This document shows positions 1-6,268 of a stretch of DNA of 7,256 nt, one piece after another. The DNA is from Acidobacteriota bacterium. GTDB lineage: Bacteria > Acidobacteriota > Thermoanaerobaculia > UBA5066. Made by a program: the position numbers and the translations under genes. The number at the start of each line of letters is the position of its first letter. The stretch's first letter is position 1. Location: contig JAEUQS010000320.1 in assembly GCA_016789625.1 (NCBI GenBank), positions 1-7,256 on the forward strand, read 5' to 3'. The notes beneath the pieces are model-generated. The model worked only from the letters and a program-made list of their open reading frames with translations, made no database searches and was not told the origin of the DNA.

Positions 1-685
1 GGCGCTGGATGTCGCCGAGTAGAGCGCGCACCCTCTCGAGATCCTCGAGATCCGGGCCCGCGGGCAGCGTGACGCCCGCGAGGGCCACGTCCACGGTCTC
101 GACGAGGCGCGCGACGTCGCGCTCCCGGCGGACGCGCATCGCGAGGACGACCGCCACGAGCACGAGGCCGCCGCCGAGGCCGAAGAGCGCCGCGACGCCC
201 CGGAAGCCCGCCGCCGTCCGGGAGAGGGCCTTCTCCGGGAGCGCGAGCCTCAACACGGAGCCGCGGGCCGGCCCGGGAGCGTCCACCCGGCGCGCCGCAT
301 AGACGAACTCCTCCCGCAGCGTCGCCGAGAGCCGGCGGTCGGTGCCCTCCCCCACCCGGAAAGCGCGAGCCACCTCCGGCCGGGCCGCGTGGTTCTCGAC
401 CTCGGCGATCCGCTCCGGATCCACGTCGGAATCGGCGAGCACGCGCCCGTCGGGCGCGATCCACGTGACCCGGGCCTGGTTCGCGACCGCCGCCTCGCGC
501 ACGAAGCCGTGAGGCGACGCGCCCTCGGGCAGCCGGGCGATGCCGTCGGCCAGCGAGACGAGGCTCGCGTCGAGCCGCACCCGCGCCTCGGCCCGGATCC
601 CGGCGCCGAAGACGAGCTCGGTCGCGACGGCGAGGAACGCCGCGAACAGAACGCCCGCGGCCGCCGGCAGGAGCAGGCGTTTCAT
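1..685 (-). CDS. phoR: PhoR-like membrane sensor histidine kinase, N-terminal part (cut by window edge)
   Basis: The first 228 codons of a frame that is still open at the window edge. The start is the ATG at 685-683, inside an ATGA overlap with the stop of the upstream response regulator; a GGAG at 692-689 precedes it with a short 3-base spacer. Visible parts: TM1 at about residues 4-27, an extracytoplasmic sensor domain at about 28-158, TM2 at about 160-183, then the start of a cytoplasmic linker. The sensor has a PAS/Cache-like strand pair (WIAPDGRVLADSD, residues 75-87) and the segment ENHAARPEVARA (97-108), which resembles the extracytoplasmic domains of many PhoR/VicK-type kinases. The linker after TM2 is arginine-rich and is not a clear HAMP domain. 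The HisKA and ATPase domains lie off the window, so kinase identity rests on the sensor architecture and on pairing with the regulator. E. coli PhoR lacks such a sensor domain. Expected role: autophosphorylation and phosphotransfer to the adjacent PhoB-like protein. Specificity for phosphate is inferred from the pst context. Confidence 0.82.
   Translation of the reverse strand, partial: MKRLLLPAAAGVLFAAFLAVATELVFGAGIRAEARVRLDASLVSLADGIARLPEGASPHGFVREAAVANQARVTWIAPDGRVLADSDVDPERIAEVENHAARPEVARAFRVGEGTDRRLSATLREEFVYAARRVDAPGPARGSVLRLALPEKALSRTAAGFRGVAALFGLGGGLVLVAVVLAMRVRRERDVARLVETVDVALAGVTLPAGPDLEDLERVRALLGDIQR
682..685 (-). other. ATGA stop/start overlap coupling phoB and phoR
   Basis: The kinase ATG (685-683) and the regulator TGA (684-682) overlap in ATGA. 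This is the classic coupling arrangement for a two-component pair and supports their functional pairing. Confidence 0.85.
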
Positions 686-1377
686 CGACTCCGTTCTCGG
701 AAGCGGTACCCCACGCCCACGACGGTCTCGATCGCGTCGTCCCCCACCTTGCGGCGCAGCGAGCGGATGTGGACGTCCACCGTGCGCGTCTCCACGTCGG
801 TCGAATAGTCCCAGAGCCGGTTGAGGATCGTCTCGCGGCTCACCACGCGGGCGCGGCTCCTGATGAGGAGCCAGAGGAGATCGAACTCCTTCTTCGTGAG
901 GCGCACGTCCTGCCCGTCGACGGTCACGGCATGCCGCGGCCGGTCGACCCTCAGGAACGCGTCCTCGTACACCTCGTCCTCCGAGGTCTCGAGCGCCGCG
1001 ACGCGGCGGAGATGGGCCGCCACCCGCGCGAGGAGCTCCTTCATCGAGAACGGCTTGGTGATGTAGTCGTCGGCCCCCAGCTCGAAGCCCAGGAGCTTGT
1101 CGCGCTCCTCGACCCGCGCCGTGAGCATGAGGATGGGAACGCGCCGCGTGGCCTCGGCCTTCCGCAGCTCGCGGCACAGGGCCAGGCCGTCCACGTCGGG
1201 CAGGTTCAGGTCGAGGAGCACGAGGTCCGGGGGCCGCTCCGCGAGCCGGTCGAGCGCGACGAGCCCGTTCGAGAACCGCTCGACGTCGTAGGCGCCGTCC
1301 TTCCTGAGGTTGTAGGCGACCGTGTAGGCGAGGTCCTCGTCGTCCTCGATGAGGGCGATGCGCTTGGCGGGCTTCAT
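682..1377 (-). CDS. phoB: PhoB-like OmpR-family response regulator
   Basis: A 231-residue two-domain regulator, the usual length for the OmpR/PhoB family. The receiver domain (about residues 5-123) has the acidic pair D12/D13, phosphoacceptor D56 in LVLLDLNLPD, T86 in MLTA and K108 in TKPF. The C-terminal winged helix (about 130-228) contains LTKKEFDLL, the recognition-helix region TRTVDVHIRSLRRKVG and the family-typical ending VGVGYRF. I chose the ATG at 1377 because AGGAG (1390-1386) lies 8 bases upstream. An in-frame ATG at 1419 would add 14 residues (starting MSALAPALS) and overlap the pstB stop in TGATG, but has no clear Shine-Dalgarno site. The gene sits just after pstB, and its stop overlaps the start of the kinase gene by 4 bases, so the pair is probably translationally coupled. 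Phosphorylated PhoB-family proteins bind Pho boxes and activate phosphate-starvation genes; assignment as PhoB rather than another OmpR-type regulator rests on the pst neighbourhood. Confidence 0.92.
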   Translation of the reverse strand: MKPAKRIALIEDDEDLAYTVAYNLRKDGAYDVERFSNGLVALDRLAERPPDLVLLDLNLPDVDGLALCRELRKAEATRRVPILMLTARVEERDKLLGFELGADDYITKPFSMKELLARVAAHLRRVAALETSEDEVYEDAFLRVDRPRHAVTVDGQDVRLTKKEFDLLWLLIRSRARVVSRETILNRLWDYSTDVETRTVDVHIRSLRRKVGDDAIETVVGVGYRFRERSR

Positions 1378-1385
1378 GGCGGCTG

Positions 1386-1390
1386 CTCCT
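1386..1390 (-). promoter_or_regulatory. Shine-Dalgarno site deciding the phoB start
   Basis: AGGAG on the minus strand, 8 bases upstream of the ATG at 1377. It favours that start over the in-frame ATG at 1419, which overlaps the pstB stop but has only a weak purine stretch before it. Confidence 0.7.
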
Positions 1391-1416
1391 GTGGACAGGG
1401 CGGGCGCGAGGGCGCT

Positions 1417-1421
1417 CATCA
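1417..1421 (-). other. TGATG overlap at the pstB stop: alternative phoB start
   Basis: The pstB stop TGA (1421-1419) shares one base with an ATG (1419-1417) in the phoB frame. This is the same geometry as the pstC/pstA junction. If used by terminating ribosomes, it would give a regulator with 14 extra N-terminal residues, mostly small and alanine-rich, before the receiver fold. I consider it secondary to the ATG at 1377. Confidence 0.4.
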
Positions 1422-2252
1422 GCCGAACCTGCCGGTGATGTAGTCCTCGGTGAGCTTCTCCTTGGGCTTGGTGAACATGCGATCGGTGCGGTCCACCTCG
1501 ATCAGCTTGCCCAGCATGAAGAACGCGGTCTCGTCGGAGACGCGCGCCGCCTGCTGCATGTTGTGCGTGACGATGACGATGGTGAACTTCTCCTTGAGCG
1601 CGAAGATCAGCTCCTCGATCTTCGACGTGGCAATGGGGTCGAGCGCCGAGCAGGGCTCGTCCATGAGGAGGATCTCGGGCTCGACGGCGATCGCGCGCGC
1701 GATGCACAGCCGCTGCATCTGGCCGCCCGAGAGGCCGAGCGCCGAGTCGTTGAGCCGGTCCTTCACCTCGTCCCACAGGGCCGCGAGGCGCAGCGAGCGC
1801 TCGGCGGCCTCGTGGAGCCGGCGCTTGTCCTTGATGCCCTGGATGCGGAGGCCGTAGACGACGTTCTCGAAGACCGACTTCGGAAACGGATTCGACTTCT
1901 GGAAGACCATGCCGAAGCGCTTCCGAACGTCCACCACGTCGACGTCGGGGCTGTTCAGCTCCTGGCCCGCGACCTTGATGGACCCCTGGATCCTCACGCC
2001 GTCGATGAGGTCGTTCATGCGGTTCAGGCAGCGGAGCAGCGTGGACTTCCCGCAGCCCGAGGGCCCGATGAAGGCCATCACCCGCTTTTCCTTGCAGACG
2101 ACGTCGATGTCGAACAGGGCCTGCTTGGCCCCGTAGAAGAGGCTGAGCCCCCGGATCTCGATCACGTCCTTCAGGGGCGGGCCGGGGACGCCCGAAGCGG
2201 GAGACGACGCCGTCTCGGGGCGCGCGATCGAGCCGAGTGTGATGGCGGCCAT
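1419..2252 (-). CDS. pstB: Phosphate ABC transporter ATP-binding protein PstB
   Basis: A 277-residue ABC ATPase that powers phosphate import through PstC/PstA from the cytoplasmic face. All nucleotide-binding elements are present: Walker A GPSGCGKST (63-71), Q-loop Q118 in VFQKSNPFP, signature LSGGQ (174-178), Walker B ILLMDEP (194-200), D-loop SALD (202-205) and switch H230 in VTHNMQQA. The segments CLNRMNDLIDG, KSNPFPKSVFENV, DEPCSALDPIAT and the ending EDYITGRFG are characteristic of the PstB subfamily rather than of ABC ATPases in general. The protein is about 20 residues longer than E. coli PstB because of a low-complexity, Ala/Ser/Pro-rich N-terminal tail (1-28) before the first beta strand at VIEIRGLSLFYG. 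The ATG at 2252 is supported by a strong purine-rich Shine-Dalgarno site ending 6 bases upstream. It is separated from pstA by an inserted palindromic element. Its stop is followed within about 40 bases by the phoB-like gene, with no phoU between them. Confidence 0.97.
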   Translation of the reverse strand: MAAITLGSIARPETASSPASGVPGPPLKDVIEIRGLSLFYGAKQALFDIDVVCKEKRVMAFIGPSGCGKSTLLRCLNRMNDLIDGVRIQGSIKVAGQELNSPDVDVVDVRKRFGMVFQKSNPFPKSVFENVVYGLRIQGIKDKRRLHEAAERSLRLAALWDEVKDRLNDSALGLSGGQMQRLCIARAIAVEPEILLMDEPCSALDPIATSKIEELIFALKEKFTIVIVTHNMQQAARVSDETAFFMLGKLIEVDRTDRMFTKPKEKLTEDYITGRFG

Positions 2253-2258
2253 GGCCGT

Positions 2259-2267
2259 TCCTTTCCT
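2259..2267 (-). promoter_or_regulatory. Shine-Dalgarno site of pstB, formed partly by the CTAG at the element end
   Basis: AGGAAAGGA on the minus strand, with 6 bases (ACGGCC) before the ATG at 2252. Its first two bases (AG) belong to the CTAG that borders the palindromic element, so the insertion boundary lies right at the ribosome-binding site. Confidence 0.75.
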
Positions 2268-2433
2268 AGTGGCGTGTAACGGTTGATGCGGTGGCGGATG
2301 CGAAGGCTATCGGCGGCGATGGCAAGGCGCGACGACGCAGGATGGAGTTGGCTCTCCACCGAGGAGGCGCAACGCCGCCAGCGCCGCTGAGAGCCGAGCA
2401 GGCGCCGCCGAAGCAGCCGTTCCGCGCCACTAG
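2266..2433. mobile_element. MITE-like imperfect palindrome bordered by CTAG, inserted between pstA and pstB
   Basis: 168 bases that read as one long imperfect inverted repeat centred near 2350. The outer 9 bases match perfectly: CTAGTGGCG at 2266-2274 against CGCCACTAG at 2425-2433. Aligned by hand, the outer roughly 58 positions of the two arms agree at about 44, with one single-base gap. The centre is a small stem GATGGAG (2341-2347) / CTCCACC (2354-2360) with loop TTGGCT. Further inner stems are possible: GGCTCTC (2350-2356) with GAGAGCC (2389-2395), and GGAGGCG (2363-2369) with CGCCGCC (2373-2379). I infer a non-autonomous miniature element of 160 bases (2270-2429) flanked by a 4-base CTAG target duplication. 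CTAG is itself palindromic, so it could instead be part of the terminal repeat. No transposase is encoded and there is no T-run of an intrinsic terminator. If transcribed with the operon, it would form a large hairpin between the pstA and pstB messages. Confidence 0.68.
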
Positions 2434-4076
2434 AACACCGACGCCGAGAGCTTGCGGCGCAGATGGTTGCGAATGAGGATGGCCGAGAGGTTGAGGGCCA
2501 CGATGACGAGCATGAGGAGCACCGTCGTCATGTAGACCATGGGGAGCGCGGCCTCGATGTTGGGGCTCTGAAAGCCCACGTCGTAGATGTGGAAGCCCAG
2601 ATGCATGATCTTCCGCTCGAGGTGGAGGAACGGCCAGCTCGAGTCCACGGGCAGCGTGGGAGCGAGCTTCACGACGCCGACGATCATGAGCGGCGCGACC
2701 TCGCCGGTCCCGCGCGCCATCGCCAGGATCAGCCCGGTGAGGATTCCGGGAGCGGCCGCCGGGAGCACCACGCGGTACGTCGTCTGCCATTTCGTGGCGC
2801 CGATCGCGAGCGAGGCCTCGCGCATGCCGCGCGGCACGGCCGCGAGCGCCTCCTCGGAGGCGACGACGACGACGGGAATCGTGAGGAGCGCGAGCGTGAG
2901 CGCGCACCAGAGGATGCCGCCGGTGCCGAACGTGGGCGAGGGCAGCGCGGCCGGGAAGAACAGTTTGTCGATGCTGCTCCCGATGCCGTACACGAAGAAC
3001 CCGAGGCCGAAGATGCCGAAGACGATCGACGGCACGCCCGCGAGGTTGTTCACCGCGATGCGAACGATGCGCACGACCCGGCCCTGCACCGCGTACTCGC
3101 GCAGGTAGAGCGCCGTGAGAACGCCGAGCGGAACGCCCACGATGCTCATCATGAGCACCATCGTCACCGTGCCGAAGATGGCCGGGAAGATGCCGCCCTC
3201 GGTGTTCGACTCGCGAGGCTCGTCGAAGACGAACTCCCCGAGCCGCGAGAAGTAGAGGCCGAGCTTCCCCGGCAGGCTCAGATCGTTGGGCAGGACGATG
3301 CGCACGATCTCGTCGACCGGGATCTCCTTCGTCTGTCCCGCCGCATCGGCGAACACGGCCTTCGTCGCCGAGAGGAGGCCACGCTCCTTCTCGAGCGACT
3401 CGCGGAGCGCCTCGTATCGAACCTTCAGCTCCGCCGTGCGCCGCTCCGAGCCGGCCGTGATCTCCGCGAGCCGCGCCGGGCGCTCCCGCTCGGCGGTCTT
3501 CACGCGCAGGCGCTCCTTCTCGAGCTCGGCGTTGATCGCGCCGACCTCCTCCCGCTCCCGCGCCTTCAGCTTCAGGATCGCGGGGCGGATCTCCGCGTGG
3601 AGCTTCCGGAGCTCCGCGAGCGCGCTTCCCCCCGCGGGCGACGCGAGCGGCTGGCCATCCCTGACGAGCTCTTTCAGAAAGCCGTGGAAGTTGCCGTACT
3701 CCTGCCGCTCGAGGATCACCGCGTCCTTCGGCCTCTCCCTGGAGACGATGGTGGGCTCGTCGATCCAGCGGAAATCGAGGCCGTTGAGGTCGCGGTTCGC
3801 GATCTTGGTGCGGATGCGGAACCCGGCGGAGGGCTTCCCCTCCGCGGCCGGCATCGGCTCGCGGTTCAGGATCTCGGCGAGAACGGGCTTCTCGTCCTTC
3901 GTCTTGAGCAAGACGAGGTCTTCCTGCCAGAACGCGCCCGCCCCTCTCCAGACGACGAGCACGATGAGCCCCATGATCATGAGGAGGGATAGCGAGAGGC
4001 CGGCTCCGGTGAGCCAGATCATGGGCTCGCCCTGGATGAAGTAGTAACGATGGAGGCGCTTCAGGATCGGCTTCAT
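2430..4076 (-). CDS. pstA: Phosphate ABC transporter permease PstA, enlarged form with periplasmic coiled-coil insert
   Basis: A 548-residue permease, nearly twice the length of E. coli PstA (about 296). N-terminal cytoplasmic segment 1-20, TM1 about 22-46, then an insert of about 245 residues (about 48-292), then the permease core of several TM segments (about 295-540). The core has the ABC-permease EAA loop: SEEALAAVPRGMREASLAIGA begins at about 407, with G426 and VLP following. It also has the family-typical ARGTGEVAPLMIVG (454-467) and NNLAGVPSIVFGIFGLGFF (from 343). The insert includes a charged heptad-like stretch at about 150-237 (for example INAELEKERLRVKTAERE) that predicts a long coiled coil. 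By the topology of the family it should be periplasmic. The ATG at 4076 shares one base with the pstC stop (TGATG), with GGTGA 4 bases upstream. The stop TAG (2432-2430) lies inside the CTAG that borders the palindromic element. The same frame stays open upstream across pstC, but that part is a shadow without permease features. The partner is PstC, which is also enlarged. Confidence 0.95.
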   Translation of the reverse strand: MKPILKRLHRYYFIQGEPMIWLTGAGLSLSLLMIMGLIVLVVWRGAGAFWQEDLVLLKTKDEKPVLAEILNREPMPAAEGKPSAGFRIRTKIANRDLNGLDFRWIDEPTIVSRERPKDAVILERQEYGNFHGFLKELVRDGQPLASPAGGSALAELRKLHAEIRPAILKLKAREREEVGAINAELEKERLRVKTAERERPARLAEITAGSERRTAELKVRYEALRESLEKERGLLSATKAVFADAAGQTKEIPVDEIVRIVLPNDLSLPGKLGLYFSRLGEFVFDEPRESNTEGGIFPAIFGTVTMVLMMSIVGVPLGVLTALYLREYAVQGRVVRIVRIAVNNLAGVPSIVFGIFGLGFFVYGIGSSIDKLFFPAALPSPTFGTGGILWCALTLALLTIPVVVVASEEALAAVPRGMREASLAIGATKWQTTYRVVLPAAAPGILTGLILAMARGTGEVAPLMIVGVVKLAPTLPVDSSWPFLHLERKIMHLGFHIYDVGFQSPNIEAALPMVYMTTVLLMLVIVALNLSAILIRNHLRRKLSASVF

Positions 4077-4078
4077 CA
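4074..4078 (-). other. TGATG stop/start overlap coupling pstC and pstA
   Basis: The pstC stop TGA (4078-4076) and the pstA start ATG (4076-4074) share one base. GGTGA at 4085-4081 provides a modest Shine-Dalgarno site. This arrangement suits equal synthesis of the two permease subunits by termination-reinitiation. Confidence 0.85.
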
Positions 4079-6265
4079 GATCACCGAGTACTTCTTGCGC
4101 AGACGCTGGCGCATCACCTCGGCCGCGGTGTTCACGAGGAACGTGAGAAGAAAGAGGAGCAGCGCGCCCAGGAAGAGCACACGGTAGAGCGTTCCGCCGT
4201 GCGGCGCCTCGGGGATCTCGACGGCGATGTTGGCCGCCAGCGTGCGCATGCCGTTGAAGAGCGACCACTCCATGATGGGCGTGTTGCCCGTGGCCATGAG
4301 GACGATCATCGTCTCGCCCACCGCGCGGCCGAAGCCCACCATCACCGCCGAGAAGATTCCGGCCGAGGCCGTCGGCAGGATCACCTTGATCGCCGTCTGC
4401 CAGCGGGAGGCGCCGAGCGCGAGGGACGCGGCTTTGAGGTGCTCGGGCACGCTCGAGAGCGCGTCCTCGGAGATCGTGAAGATGATGGGGATGACCGCGA
4501 AGCCCATGGCGAACGAGATGACGAGGGAGTTCCGCGTGTCGTACTTGAGACCCGTCGACGTGAGCAGCCAGGCCTTGAAGTCGCCGCCGAAGAACACGGT
4601 CTCGACGAGCGGGCCCACGAACGCGCAGGACACGACCGCGAGAGCCGTGACCGAGAGGATCAGCATGAGCTCCGTGCCCTCGGGCAGCCGCTTGCGCGTC
4701 TCGTCCTTCACGAGGCCGAAGAGGGCCACCGCGATGAGCACGAACACGGGTACCGCGGGAAAGAGGAGGAGCGTCGCGACCGTGGCCTTCTCGATGAGCG
4801 GCGAGAGGAAGAGGCCGGCGACGAAGCCGATGACGACCGACGGCAGCGCGGCCATCAGCTCCACGACGGGCTTCACCAGGGCCTTCACCTTGCGGTGCGC
4901 GAACATCGACGTGTAGAGCGCGGCGGCCAGCGCGACCGGCACCGCGAACAGCATCGCGTAGAGCGTTCCCTTGAGCGTCCCGAACACGAGGGGCACCAGG
5001 GAGAGCTTGGACTCGAAGTCGTCGGTCCCGCCGGTGGACTGCCAGTTGTATTCGGGCTTGTCGTAGCCCTCGTAGTGGACCTTCCCGAAGAGCGCGTGAA
5101 GCGACGTCTCCGGGTGGTGAGCGGTCAGCTCGTAGGAGGCGAGGCGCCCCGGCAGGATCGCGAGGTAGCCGTCGGCCTTGGGCGAGATCGCGACCGCCGC
5201 GGTCGACCCGGCGGCCCTCGCCTTCGTGAGGGTTCGCTCGTTCGTCGCGAAGTGCGTCACGAGATCGCCCTCGGCGTCCGCCGAGAGGAACGTCTTGCCG
5301 CGCGAGGACGCGGCGAGCGCCGTGATGGCCGCGCCCTGCGGCTCGAAGCGCTGGACGACCGTGGGGACGCGCTCCTCGGCGTCGGGCGTCCGGCGGATCC
5401 GCTGGATGCCCACGAGCCGGCCCTTGGCGTCTCCGGCGACGAGCGTCTGGCCTCCGAGCAGATAGCGCGCGGCGGTGATGGGCGCGGGGTCGCTCACGGG
5501 GAGTGTCGCCTCTCCCACGGCCTCGGGCGTGCGGTTCAGAAACGAGAAGAAGAGCACCTTGCCCGAAGCGGTCCCGGCCGCGAGGAGCTCGGCGCGGTCG
5601 TCGAGCGCGATGACGGCGACCTTCTCTCCGGCGAGCTTCTCCGAGAGGTCGTAGATCTGAGCGCCGTCGTCCTCGGAGTAGGTCGCGGCGAGGAGGACTC
5701 CGGGCTCCGGCGAGCCGGCGACGACGGCGAGGCCGCTCTCCCGCGTGCGTCCGGCAACGGAGGTGAGCGGCCGCCCCGCGGCGTCGAGCGCGATCTTCGC
5801 GCCGGCCGACAGGCGGTACGTCGTCACGCGGGCGGAGGTGGAAGGATCGAACGTCGACGTGAAGCGCCCGTCGGCGAGCAGCACGCTGCCGTTCGGAAGA
5901 CCGAGCGCGTATTCGCCCGTGAGGGTCCGGGTCGCGGAGGCGAACGCCAGGCCCTCGGCTTCGTCCGGCCGGAGCTCCTGGATCGCCTGGCCGGTGCGGA
6001 GGTCGATCACCCGCACCACGCCATCGGCGCAGGCCAGGTCGGCCAGCTCGCGGTACTCGTTCTCGCCCGCGGCCAGGACCCGCCACGCCTCCTCGAGCTT
6101 CGTTTCCGCCTCGAGCTTCGTCCTCGGCTGGGACCAGAGGGGAATCGCCTCGAGCAAGATCAGGACGAACATGAGGACGAGGGCCCCCACCATGAGGAGC
6201 CCTCCGCCGGTGATCACCCAGCGCGCCAGCCGATCGGCGATCCTGACGCTCGTCCGCGTGCTCAC
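4076..6265 (-). CDS. pstC: Phosphate ABC transporter permease PstC, enlarged form with beta-propeller-like periplasmic domain
   Basis: A 729-residue protein, more than twice E. coli PstC (319). TM1 is at about residues 16-42; a roughly 370-residue soluble domain follows (about 48-415), and the permease core covers about 424-715. The core has MAALPSVVIGFVAGL (471-485), the EAA-type loop SEDALSSVPEHLKAASLALG (599-618) followed by ILP, and GRAVGETMIVLMATGN (646-661), all typical of PstC. The soluble domain has repeated WD40-like units of about 35-50 residues, each a hydrophobic strand, a G-x-x-x-G-like turn and another strand: near 105-140, 177-208, 216-250, 262-296, 313-347 and 355-382, plus a partial one at 81-97. 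This suggests a propeller of about seven blades. Placement between TM1 and TM2 makes it periplasmic by family topology. The start is GTG at 6265, three bases after the pstS stop, with no strong Shine-Dalgarno site, so translation probably depends on coupling to pstS. Similar large PstC proteins are known in Pseudomonas-type systems. The function of the extra domain is unclear; interaction with PstS or with the PstA insert is speculation. Confidence 0.95.
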   Translation of the reverse strand: MSTRTSVRIADRLARWVITGGGLLMVGALVLMFVLILLEAIPLWSQPRTKLEAETKLEEAWRVLAAGENEYRELADLACADGVVRVIDLRTGQAIQELRPDEAEGLAFASATRTLTGEYALGLPNGSVLLADGRFTSTFDPSTSARVTTYRLSAGAKIALDAAGRPLTSVAGRTRESGLAVVAGSPEPGVLLAATYSEDDGAQIYDLSEKLAGEKVAVIALDDRAELLAAGTASGKVLFFSFLNRTPEAVGEATLPVSDPAPITAARYLLGGQTLVAGDAKGRLVGIQRIRRTPDAEERVPTVVQRFEPQGAAITALAASSRGKTFLSADAEGDLVTHFATNERTLTKARAAGSTAAVAISPKADGYLAILPGRLASYELTAHHPETSLHALFGKVHYEGYDKPEYNWQSTGGTDDFESKLSLVPLVFGTLKGTLYAMLFAVPVALAAALYTSMFAHRKVKALVKPVVELMAALPSVVIGFVAGLFLSPLIEKATVATLLLFPAVPVFVLIAVALFGLVKDETRKRLPEGTELMLILSVTALAVVSCAFVGPLVETVFFGGDFKAWLLTSTGLKYDTRNSLVISFAMGFAVIPIIFTISEDALSSVPEHLKAASLALGASRWQTAIKVILPTASAGIFSAVMVGFGRAVGETMIVLMATGNTPIMEWSLFNGMRTLAANIAVEIPEAPHGGTLYRVLFLGALLLFLLTFLVNTAAEVMRQRLRKKYSVI

Positions 6266-6268
6266 GAC

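Noticed and set aside
35..52. Tandem 9-base repeat CTCGAGATC x2
   Set aside because: It encodes a Asp-Leu-Glu repeat within the kinase linker and is too short to be a meaningful repeat element.
2171..2359. Small minus-strand frame overlapping the element and the start of pstB
   Set aside because: It runs out of phase into pstB and has no homology I recognise. It is open only because the element lacks stops.
2266..2433. Integron attC site or intrinsic terminator
   Set aside because: The palindrome lacks a proper GTTRRRY/RYYYAAC pair at its ends, so attC is not supported. No U-tract follows any stem, so a standard terminator is not supported either.
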